From positions 6,290,001 through 6,354,000 of the forward strand of contig JAFMOC010000007.1 in assembly GCA_019802505.1 (NCBI GenBank): a stretch of DNA of 64,000 bases, read 5' to 3'. Position 1 is the stretch's first letter. Every line of letters begins with the position of its first letter. Positions 13,916 to 25,400 of this stretch are shown piece after piece. The DNA is from Corydoras sp. C115 (lineage: Eukaryota > Chordata > Actinopteri > Siluriformes > Callichthyidae). The notes under the pieces are model-generated. The model was not told where the DNA came from and made no database searches. It saw nothing but the letters and a program-made list of their open reading frames with translations. Position numbers and translations under genes: made by a program.

Positions 13916-14805
13916 CACCCATATCTGTGTGGGTATCCACACACAGAATAAAACTTAGTAAGGAAAATTTTAAATCTGTAATCAGATCCTCTTTGCTGTG
14001 AGTTGGTCTCCTCTCTGCTTATACCTTATGAAAGCTCCGATAGGTTTCAGTGGAAAGTTTAATACGCCAGTTTATTACAATGGCAAACCTTTGAGACTCT
14101 ACAGCAGCATCTAATGGCATAAACATTAGGGCCAGAGGAATAGAATCTAGTCAGGGGTGCACATAAGTGGTGCGCATGTGGGGTCAAAATTAACATTGTG
14201 CAGTGTGGACTTCAATAGAAATGTGCATACATGCTTGGTGGGTTTTCTATTTGAAAGAAAGCCCAGAGTGAAAGTAAAAAAAAGTGCTTGCGAAGATGTT
14301 GCTTCAGCAAGCAACATCTTCAGGTGCTCCTTTGAGAACCAGACCAAAATTATATGCACCCCTGACTCTAGTGTAAGCACTACATACTATTTAAACAACC
14401 CCTAATCACCTCTTTACATTTGGCATCAGCTTTAAATGTAGTGCAGGGGGCATGTTTTTTTAATGGTTTTACTTATTAATGATGAGAATTCAACAATAGG
14501 ACATAAAAAAATGCACCAGGAACCCCCCTGCAACCATAATATTGGATGAAACGGAACTTAAAGAATGAATGGCTTGGACCGAAAAATATTTCTATATTTG
14601 TGCTATCAAATAAGAGAAATGTCATGCCAAAGTAACGATTAAACCTTACACACCACAGAGAACTACAAGGCTCCATTCAAAAAACATAAACAGCACAGAG
14701 GCATGTGCAGACGACAATGCATGTGCAAGTTCAACATGCAAAATAACAGTACATCAAAGAAAAGTGTTTCTCAAGAATTCATTTAGCTGGTGCTGATGCA
14801 GCACT

Positions 14806-15165
14806 GGCGGCACGGTGGCTTAGTGGTTAGCACGTTCGCCTCTCAGCGCTAAGGATTCCCGGTTCAAATCCCCATCTGGGTGGAGTTTCCATGTTCTCCC
14901 CGTGTCCGTGTGGGTTTTCTCCGGGTTCTCCGGTTTCCTCCCACAGTCCAAAAACATGGATCAAGTTAATTGAGTTCTCTAAATTGCCCCATATGGAGTG
15001 TGTTTGAGTGAGTGAGTGAGTGTGTGCCCAGCGATGGATTGGCACCCTGTCCTGGGTCTATCTGCCCAGCGCCCGAGATGTTCTCCCCTGGATGGGCATG
15101 GGGAACCCCCCCGCGACCCTAATAGAGGATAAAGCGGAAGATAATGAATGAATGAATGAATGAAT
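14806..15165 (+). repeat. tRNA-headed SINE, full-length copy
   Basis: Starts 'ggcggcacggtggcttagtg' and ends in (AATG)n, flanked by the 11-bp duplication 'gatgcagcact'. It lies between the convergent micu1 and nolc1 genes. Confidence 0.93.
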
Positions 15166-16418
15166 GATGCAGCACTACAGCTCCAGCCGTGGCTTCAGCT
15201 TGCAGAATTTACTACTCGTTAAATCTGAGTGCTCATCTGCTGCAGTTTAGTTAAGCCTTTATAGAAGCATGAACAGAAAAGTTTTTATTAGCAGTGACAC
15301 ACTGGTCGTTATGCAGACATGTACATTTCGGTGTAGTTTGTATGTTCTCTTCTTATCTGCAGTGTCACTTTACCTTTAATATAAAGGACATGCAAATCAG
15401 TGGCATTAAAGATATTGTTTGTACTAAAGCGTCAATAAGTTTGTCCTCCTAGACATGGAGTGGTCACTTGGCTAGGGTGTTTTCCCTTCTTTAACCCAAT
15501 GAGTGCTGCGACAGAGTGTAGTTCTCTTCTGGCTTCAATTAGGATAAGTGGCTTGGAAAAAGAATGTGGTGCAGATTCTCATACTCATGTCTTGTGTTAC
15601 TGATTACCTCATCTTTTCATTCATTTTTCACAAAAAGGCCACAACAGCAAAACATTAATCAGGACATGGACTTGCTCTGCTTTTGCCAGAATTTAGGAAC
15701 ATTGTGTTGCTGTTCTCTTTTGGATTAATGTGCAGTGAGAGACTAGAAAAGCCCTGAGCTGCTGCCACTGCTAACTAGCACTGGTTGAAGAAAAATCCAG
15801 ACCGCTCAACCATGTGCTAAAAATCAGACTAATTTATTAATTATAAAGGACACGAAATTAATTGGATAGAACTAGTACAACATGGCTTCGGGAGGTTACA
15901 TAAGAATCCAAAACTAAACTGCATGACACTGAGTTGTAAAGTCCTCTACTGATAAAAGCTTCTGATTCAAGACTAGAACGAATTAACACAGAACCAAGTA
16001 GTTTCTTTAAGAAAATTCACATAAGGAACTCTGTTCACACATAAACCTCTCATTAGCACATATATAAAATTAACATTTCATGTCTAAATGAGGAAATTGA
16101 ATATAACCGCTTTATCAGTACAATGAGATATTAAAAAAAAAACAAAAAAAAAAACATGAAACAACAAACCGTCGTCACCATTATGCCACAGAGAGGAGAG
16201 CTGCAGATGATGTGGACGCAAAACGAGAGAGCCATCTTGTGGTGGGGAGAGCGACCTGCAGCCCATTCCCACTGACTGATTTAAAGCTGTCCTTTATATG
16301 TCCTGAGTTTAACACTAATAAACTGCAGAGGACAGGTGGCCAGATGTTTCAAAATAACACTATAGTCTCAGATGCTATCGCAGTCCAAGTGGCTGAGAGA
16401 ATCCCGACTGACGTGAGC

Positions 16419-19400
16419 TCAGTCACTGTCGAACTTGATGGAGTTGACCGAGGTAGAGATGTTGCCACCTCTGTAGCTGCCACGTTTTTTCTTAGTCTTT
16501 TCGTGCCGGAAGGACTTGCCCTTGGTGAACTTCAGCACATCATTTGCCTTCTCTCCCCAATCTCCGGTCGCACCCGCCTTAAGAAAAGAAACCTGTAACT
16601 CTGTGTTCATCAACATTAATGGTGCAAGTGATAAAAGGAAGGTCATTAATGTACCGCAGCGTACCTTGGCATTAAAGGAGTTGTCTGCTAGACGGGGGTC
16701 CACATTAATCTCTTCTTCTCTGACTCTACGGAAAGGAGCAGTGCTATTCTTTAAGGACATAACAGAGAATGGGAGAAAAATGGTGCTTATTGATTTTGTT
16801 CATAAATATGTGAAGTAGGGCATCGCCAACAGTGACGTCTTGCTTTCCAGCCCTCCAGACCATTGATCATGACTCCTGACTCATGTGACTATGATGCTTG
16901 TTTTTTTTTAATATATGACATTCACGACAGTAACTGTTTCATGTTAAAGATTGTATTTATTTATTTTTATATATCCACGTCTTCAGGTTTATATCACTAA
17001 ATATATTTTGTTTATATGAATTTTAAATTTTAAAACAAATTTTGATGGGTAGCTCTCATGTAGCTTTTTCTTCAGAGCTCAAACAGAAATGTGACATTTA
17101 CACTTCCCCAATAAAGGTGATATGAAATGAAAACACGGTTAATATAAAATCAAAAATGGCCACAACACCTGCGCCAAGTAATCAGTTCCTGCTGATAAAG
17201 AAATTACCAGAGCAAAAGCAGAGAAAAACAGAACAAAGCAAGGATTAGTAGTTTTTAAACATCCAAGTCCACACCATGAATTACTCAATTACAGTTGCAT
17301 TGCAGATGTGAACAAAAAAATTTTTTAATCCTTGCCGCAGCACTTTTTTTTTTGTAACACTGGATGCTCTTACAGACAACCCTATTGGCGGGGGATTTTT
17401 GCTAATGGTTTATTTGGCCTTCCTTTTTCATTCCACCTGGGGCTCCCCTACACTGCTGCTTCTAACCAGTCAACTGAGATCAGATATAATTTGGGATGCA
17501 TTAGATTCTCACACCAGATTAGCCAGATGACGCACAGTGAGCTTTATTAAGTGACATTCAGTAGGTTTAGTTCATTCTGATGCTTTACTAGGCTTTGTAT
17601 ATAAAACATGAATACATCATTTTTCAGAAGAGTCAAAGTATTTTGCAGATTTATTATGGATTGATATAAAGAACAAATTATGTTATTCTGTAAAATTGTA
17701 TTCTGTGAGGTTTATGCATATCAGGTTCTGAGTTCATCCTATTAACTGAACCTTTTAGCGCATTTAATGTCGCCAACCTCGGCCTCAGTTACTGCATTAT
17801 CAATCTGCAGCAACCAAAACCGCTCATATCTGAAGCATCTGCTACTACACAGCAACTAACAGTATGGTTTTCTATTGCATCAAATTAACAATTCTTTTGC
17901 ATGTACTGTATATTATAATACACATGGTGAATAGTTTATTGGCCAGAGGTTTGCGTCAACCAGACAACAATCTCTAATCTTAAATGAAAGCACTTACCTT
18001 CTGTTTGGTCTTGGGGAAAGAGTGAGGGGTAACATGAGTGACTTTTTGGTTTTGGGGTGTTTTATTCTTATCCCCTTGCTTTTTCCCTTTAACACTTGTT
18101 CCTAAAATAAACCGAAAAACACATTAAATTAAGTACATTATTGGTGCAACTGCTAAGAAACAAATCTGAAATTCTTAGTCAAAGTACGAAGTCAAATTAA
18201 GGCCACATGTAACAAAGTGTTTGAGTGCTGTCAGTCAGCCTGACACTTACCTTATTTGTGACATCATCGTATCAGCAGATCATTTGTTCTTTTTTTAAGT
18301 AAACTTCAGAAACCCCTCTCACATGCGCACGGCTCAAGTAATAATATTTACTCTGACACTACATTGGCCAAGAAAGATGACTTATGATGAAGATAAGTAC
18401 TATGACAATATACTTAGACTGTGGTTGTAATACCAGAGGGCATTTAGTTACAAACCTCAGTTAGGCTTGTAGGGGTACTTGGGCAAAAGGCAGTGAAACA
18501 ACCAGGACAGGTCACCAATCTAATAAACCACATGCATTAATTAAAAATTAATAAAAAATAATTTCACACCCCGACGAACAGCTGTTTTATACTGACTGGT
18601 CATTCTTCTGTCCATCATTTAAAACCACTGTTACTGTTAGTTTACCTTCATTAATTTTTGTCTAGGTGATTACACTACATGTGTGTATGTTTTAACGCTT
18701 GAGTTACTAGTAATACTAGAACCTTTTATTTAATTTAGGCTTCAAAGTACAAATGAGGTGACATTTCATCACATTATTAACTTAAAATTTACAACAAATC
18801 AAAAGAGCAGTTTAATGAGTAAAAAGGGCCAAAAGCTTTACCTGCAGGAATATCTATAAATATGAATGAGCTTTTTAGCATTTACTTCATGGTGGTGCAT
18901 TTGGCCTGAATTATCACTCGGTAACCGAACATGCAGGTTAACAAATAACCCATCAAACTCAATTGCTCTGAAATCTTGCAACATGGCTGGTTGATTTTTC
19001 TTACCATTTGTTGGGGTGGTGACAGACATTTTAGGAGTTTTTATCTTCTCTTCTTGCTCCTCTGATGAAGAGCTGTCTGAAGAGCTGCTCTCAGCTTTTG
19101 ACTTGGTTGTAGGAACTGGGGTGCTTTTTGCAGCAGGTGTGGTCTTTACTAGCGCATTTGCGGTGTCTTCGTCAGAGCTGTCTTCACTAGAGGAGGAGGA
19201 TTCTTTAGGTTTTGAAACAGGAGTTTTCACTGTGGACGTTGGGGTTTTAGGGGTTGCTGCTTTCCTAACGCTTACCGCAGGTCTGGCTGGAGTCGTTTTG
19301 GGAGCTTCAGCCTCAGAATCGGAACTGTCTGATGAGTCCGAGCTGCTGCTCTCTGCTTTCTTGGCCTTTGCTGGAACTACAGCAGGCTTCGACACTACAG

Positions 19401-22400
19401 CAGGTTTCTTTTGAGCCTCTTCCTCACTGGAGCTGTCGGAGTCACTACTGCTGGACTCTTTAGCTTTTTTTGTGGCTTTGGAAGCTGCTGGGGTGGATTT
19501 AGCTGTGGGAGTACTTTTTGCAGAAGAAGGCTGAGGTTTAGTTTTGGGAGCTGGAGTCTCATCTTCTGAGTCGGAGCTGTCACTGTCTGTGCTCTCAGCT
19601 GGCTTGGAGGTTGATGAGGCAGGTGGTTTAGAAGTGGCTGGAGTGACAGCTTTTTTTGGAGGCTGCTCCTCATCAGTTGAGCTGTCGGAGTCAGAGGTGC
19701 TGTCAGCAGGCTTGACCGCCATCTTTGGCGTAGTTTTTACTGCAGCAGGTGCTTTAGGTGTAACTTTTACAGCAGCAGGTGCTTTAGGTGTAGCCACCGG
19801 TTTGGGAGTGGCTTTTGAAACCCTTTTTGATGCAGCCACAGGTTTAGCAGGGGCCTCATCTTCAGAAGTATCAGAATCTAGAAACAAATGACAAAGGCAG
19901 TTCATCTTTTTAATGACTAAATCAGCAGGCAGTGATAAATCACATGCTATATTAAATGCATAGTGTGTGGGATTATTAGTTATCCTAATATGATGTAATC
20001 GTGTTATTTCTATAACAGAGGTAGCACATGTCAGTTACTGTGCTCTGTAGAAGGTGCTGGGGGAAGTAATAGTGCAAGCAATGAGGAATTGGATCCAACT
20101 AAATTGTGGTAAAAAAACTTTAGGGGGTTCCTGGCCAGGAACTGAACCTGAGCTGCGCTGGTGAGACAGCTGCATCCTAACCACTAGAGACCTACAGTTG
20201 TGATCAAATTTATTCAACCCCCAATGCTGCGAAGGGTTTTATGGAATTCAGTGCACATTTGTAATTGTGTTCATAATGAAATCTTACAAGGACTTGTTAA
20301 AGAACTAAATGCAACTAAGATAGCATCAATTGTTTTTGTCATAAAGTATTAAATGGCCTTTTTGTGATTTCTTCATTGACACAATTATTCAACCCCTTTA
20401 CAACTACCACTCATAAGAACAGAGGTTCATTCCAGTGTTTTCAATCAGGTATTGAAAACACCTGTGGATGTCAACGAGCAGCAATCAAGCATGATAAGCA
20501 CCAATTAGGCAGATTTAGACTGTGATACTCAGCTCCTTCTAGACATCTACTGGTGTGTTTACAAGCATGGTGAAGGCAAGAGAATGGTCCCAGAAGACAA
20601 GAGAAGAGGTTATTGCTCTTCACAAGAATGGCAATGGATATAAAAAGATTGCGAAGTTGTTAAATATTCCAAGAGACACTATCGGAAGTATCATTCGCAA
20701 GTTCAAGTTAAAGGGCACAGTGGAAACGTTACCTGGTCGTGGCAGAAAGAAGATCCTGACCGCGACTGCTGTGCGCTACCTGAAGCGTAATGTGGAGAAA
20801 AATCCCCGCGTGACTGCTAAGGAACTGAAAAAAGACCTGTCAGATGTGGGCACTGAAGTTTCAGCTCAGACAATAAGGCGCGCACTGCATAACGAAGACC
20901 TCCATGCCAGAACTCCCAGGCGCACCCCCTTGCTGACTCCAAAGAACAAGAAAAGTCGACTGCAGTATGCCAGAAGTCATGTGGACAAGCCACAAAGGTT
21001 TTGGGACAGTGTACTGTGGTCAGATGAAACTAAATTAGAACTGTTTGGGACAATGGACCAGCCTATGTTTGGAGGAGGAAGAACCAGGCTTATGAACAAA
21101 AGAACACCTTGCCTACTGTGAAGCATGGCGGGGGGTCAATTATGCTTTGGGGCTGTTTTGCTTCTAATCGTACAGGAAAGCTTCAACGTGTGCAGGGTAC
21201 CATGAATTCCCTTCAGTACCAGGAGATCTTGGAGGAAAATGTGATGGAGTCAGTCACAAACCTGCGGCTTGGGAGACGTTGGACCTTCCAACAGGACAAT
21301 GATCCGAAGCACACATCCAAGTCCACTAGAGCATGGTTGAACATGAAAGGCTGGAACATTCTAGAGTGGCCATCGCAATCACCAGACTTAAATCCAATTG
21401 AGAACCTCTGGTGGGACCTAAAGAAGGCAGTTGCAGTGCGCAAGCCTAAGAATGTGACTGAACTGGAGGCTTTTGCCCATGAAGAATGGGCTAAGATACC
21501 CATAGGTCGCTGCAAGACACTTGTGTCAAGCTATGCTTCACGCTTGAAAGCTGTCATAACTGGAAAAGGATGTTGTACTAAGTACTGAAAAATAATGTCA
21601 CTAGGGGGTTGAATAAAACTGATAATGATGTGAGCACAGTAAAGACATTTGTGGTTATTCCATCATAAATATTATGTTATATTTGTCTAATTTATAAGTG
21701 CCTCTTTGATATAATTGTAAATAAGATGACTGAAATGATCCAAATCAATGTCAAACTGGCCAAAACACTTTATTTCAGTGGGGGTTGAATAAATTTGATC
21801 ACAACTGTAGTACTTTAAGACTTTAAATTTGTGGGTTTATTTAAAACTGTACAACTGCTTTCATTAACAGATTTAAGGTCTTAATTATGCTAGTGGTGGT
21901 GATGAGCAAAAAAGGGACACTTTACCTGCTTACCCTAACATGGTTTTACATGTGACAATCTACTATGATGCAACAAGAGTTAAAGGATTTTGGTGTTTGT
22001 TAAAGAAATAACACTTTCTATGAACCCAGTATTCATAATGCTTTATAACATTTGTCATAAGCCTTTGTTAATGTACATAGACGTTCATAACCACAGTCAT
22101 AAATTGTTAACAATTGCACATAAGGCTTTATAACAAAGTGACATACTGACTGCATTATAATGTAAAGTTGTTTGAACTTTTGATGTTTAGACATTCTTAC
22201 TGAAAACAAGATGATCACACTTGACTTAATGTCTGTAAAGAGCAAATAAGCTTTTATAAGCCATTCCGTACTATTATGTATGCAGTCTCTTTTAAAGCAC
22301 TAATTAATGACAACACTACTTTATTCCTGTTAAGAGAGGTTATAAGCTTTTATAAACCGTTATGAACACTTAAGTCGTTTTCCGGAAAAACATGTTAAAC

Positions 22401-25400
22401 ACAAATGTTATAAGGCTTTATGTCACCATTGGTGATGAACAGTTAAAATATATCATTTATAATGCATTATGTCACTGTGTTATGTTCTCATAACATTTTA
22501 TGAGTGTAGTCATGTACATCTATGAATATTAACCAGAACTTATGACAACTTTTATAAACCATTATAAATACCGGATTTAGGTAATGTTACCCATGTTTTT
22601 ACTGACCTCTATGATCAAACAAAGTCCAACTGGCCAAATTGGTAATTCCATTAGGATTAGCCACTCACCTGAGCTTGAGGACTCTGCTTTCTTAGAAGGT
22701 TGGGCTTTAGATGCTGTGGCTTTAGGAGCTGGCTTGGCCTGATCATCTGATTCTTCGGAACTGGAAGAGGACTCTTCTGCAGTTTTAGTGGCCTTTGTGG
22801 GTGCGGCCTTTGTGGGAGCGGCCTTTGCGGGTGCGGCCTTTGCGGGAGCGGCCTTTGCGGGTGCGGCCTTTGCGGGTGCGGCCTTTGCGGGTGCGGCCTT
22901 TGCGGGTGCGGCCTTTGCGGGTGCGGCCTTTGCGGGTGCTTTCTCTGCTTCATCATCTGACTCGTCAGAGCTGGAGGATGAGGAAGAATGTTGCTTTGCA
23001 GTTGCTTTTGCCTTGGCAACTGGAGTTGTTTTTGCCGGTGTTGCCTTAGTGACTGGTTTCTTTTCCTCCTCTTCATCATCTGAGCTGGACGATGAGGATT
23101 CTTCAGCCCTGGCTTTCCCTGGGGCCGTTTTAGCAGCTGGTTTAGGTGGAATGCTTTTGGCAGCTGGTTTGTCTGGCTCTTCCTCTGAACTTGAGTCTGC
23201 AAAGTAATGAGCACACAACAAATTTTAGGTAATCATATTCATGTTAACATCATATTAAATTCAATAATGTGGCACTTACCAGAGCTGTCTGAACTAGAGG
23301 CTGCCTTCTTGGTAACAGCTCTTGGGGTCACTGGCTTTGGAGGGGCTTAAAGACACAAACATCAGGATTTTCACAACATATAAAAACATTTAAAAATTAA
23401 CTATTTTTAAAACTTAAAATATATATCTGAAAAGCATTAATTTATACAAATAGTATGGCTTATGTTTCCAGTGGCATGTATTATTTTATTCAGAATGCAG
23501 TAGATATAAAATTAAAATAAAAAGATCTATAAATAACATCATTGTGCACTATCTGCAAAGTGTAACAGAAGTTTGTTTTCATAGCTTTTCAGCCAAGAGC
23601 GACCCCATGGCTGATAAACATAGTAAAGTAGTCCTGACTGATTTTAACACATATAAAGGGGTTTACAGCATTCCACTAGAATGAACACAAAACCACAGTT
23701 CATTTTAGGTTACTACACAATGACATGAAACAGTCTTCATAGTCAAAGTCTGTGTTTCCTATTATAATCATTATAAAATATGTCATAGTTACGCTTCGGG
23801 ACCCTGATAAGGTTTATATACACTCTACCACCACCAAGAAGCAGCTCAAGGGGCTTGACTTGTTAATCTTTAACAAGTCAACCACACACCTCAAGGCTTA
23901 ATTTAGGGTGTCAGTGTGTCTTTGCCATCACAACGACATGAATTATTGTGTGCATTTTGGGTGTCACATGCAATAAACCAATCAGAGTGTCAATTACCTT
24001 TAGTAATTCAGAGATTCATGCCATATGACTTTAGTGTATTTTTTCAGCGGCTCATTGCAATCAATTACACATTAATAAATGTTTGCCCCTTTTGCAGGAA
24101 ACCATCACAAGCCCACGCCAAGTGGCTAGTTACAAATTCATTCATTCATCATCTTCCGCTTTATCCTCTATTAGGGTCGCGGTGGGGTTCCCCATGCCCA
24201 TCCAGGGGAGAACATCTCGGGCGCTGGGCAGATAGAACCAGGACAGGGCGCCAATCCATCGCTGGGCACACACTCACTCACACAGACACACTCTATATGG
24301 GGAAACTTTGAGAATTCAATTGACTTGATCCATGTTTTTGGACTGTGGGAGGAAACCGGAGAACCTGGAGGAAACCCATGCAGACACGGGGAGAACATGG
24401 AAACTCCACCCAGATTGGGATTCGAACCGGGATTCCCTAGCGCTGAGAGGCGAACGTGCTAACCACTAAGCCACCGTGCCGCCCTGCTAGTTACCAATAA
24501 GATGCAAAATTTAATGTTAACTATTACCAGAGGCTTTTTCTTCTTCATCCTCACTGCTGTCAGAGGAATCCTGCTTAGCTACTGTCACAGGTTTTTGAGC
24601 TGCTGGTGGAGGTACAGCACTGTATGGGCCTGTCAACAACAACAGATCTCAGTCACAGTGCATGAACATATAAACACTTCTATTGTTTTTAATTCATGAT
24701 AGATTATATTTAGGTGACACTGTAAGTCACCTGGAGGTGCTAGATAACCAAGTATGGACTGAGTCCTTGCTGTGTGACATTTGCATGTTTCTTTAGTGTG
24801 CTCCTGTTTTGCTCTACAGTCCAAACATGCTAGCTGGTGAACTGGAGACACCAAGCTGCCATGGTTGTGTGTGCATGCAAAAATAACCACAGAAATGCAC
24901 AGACACATAAAAAAATTAAAAAAAAACAGTACCTGATTTAGGCTTCTTTTTGGGTGGTGCCTCTTCCTCCGAGGAGTCATCGCTGCTGCTGCTGGCTGGA
25001 CTTGCGACCTTAGGAGCAGCTTTAGCAGGTGGTGTTTTTGCAGGAACAGGGGTCTTCACTGCTGCCTGTGATTAATATAGCAGTAGAGCGATATTGTTGG
25101 TCTGTTCCATTGCCCATGGTCACACACATTCAACAACTAACTTTAGAAATTCTGTTTTAAAGAGTCAATATCAAATCAGTTCATCTGACAAACATACAAC
25201 TTTCAGTTAGTCAGCTTTACTCCTAAATAATAACATAAGCAGAAACATTTGTATTTGACGCAAAAGATTTAGAGCCATAATTTCTCTGATTTGCTTTTTA
25301 TGTTGACAGAAACACATCTGGCATGACTAATAATTCAAGTACTCTTAGTGACAGTCCACAGCCAGTCATAAGACACAACGCAAAATACATTTTAGCATTT

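Larger units (their letters stand above)
11853..16418. other. Spacer between convergent micu1 and nolc1
   Basis: Holds the 3'UTRs of both genes. For micu1, ATTAAA at 12356 and AATAAA at 12908 are candidate polyadenylation signals. One young SINE (14806-15165) and one decayed remnant (13725-13915) are present. No further gene was recognised; the small reading frames here lack codon or similarity support. Confidence 0.6.

Noticed and set aside
14806..14875. tRNA-like sequence at SINE heads as true tRNA genes
   Set aside because: Boxes A and B are present, but the acceptor stem does not pair and each is fused to the SINE body with target duplications.
18838..23214. Long plus-strand and alternate-frame reading frames opposite nolc1 exons 10 and 11
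   Set aside because: They mirror the Ser/Lys/Ala-rich repeats of nolc1, have no start context or similarity, and the minus-strand frame matches Nopp140 with correct splice sites.
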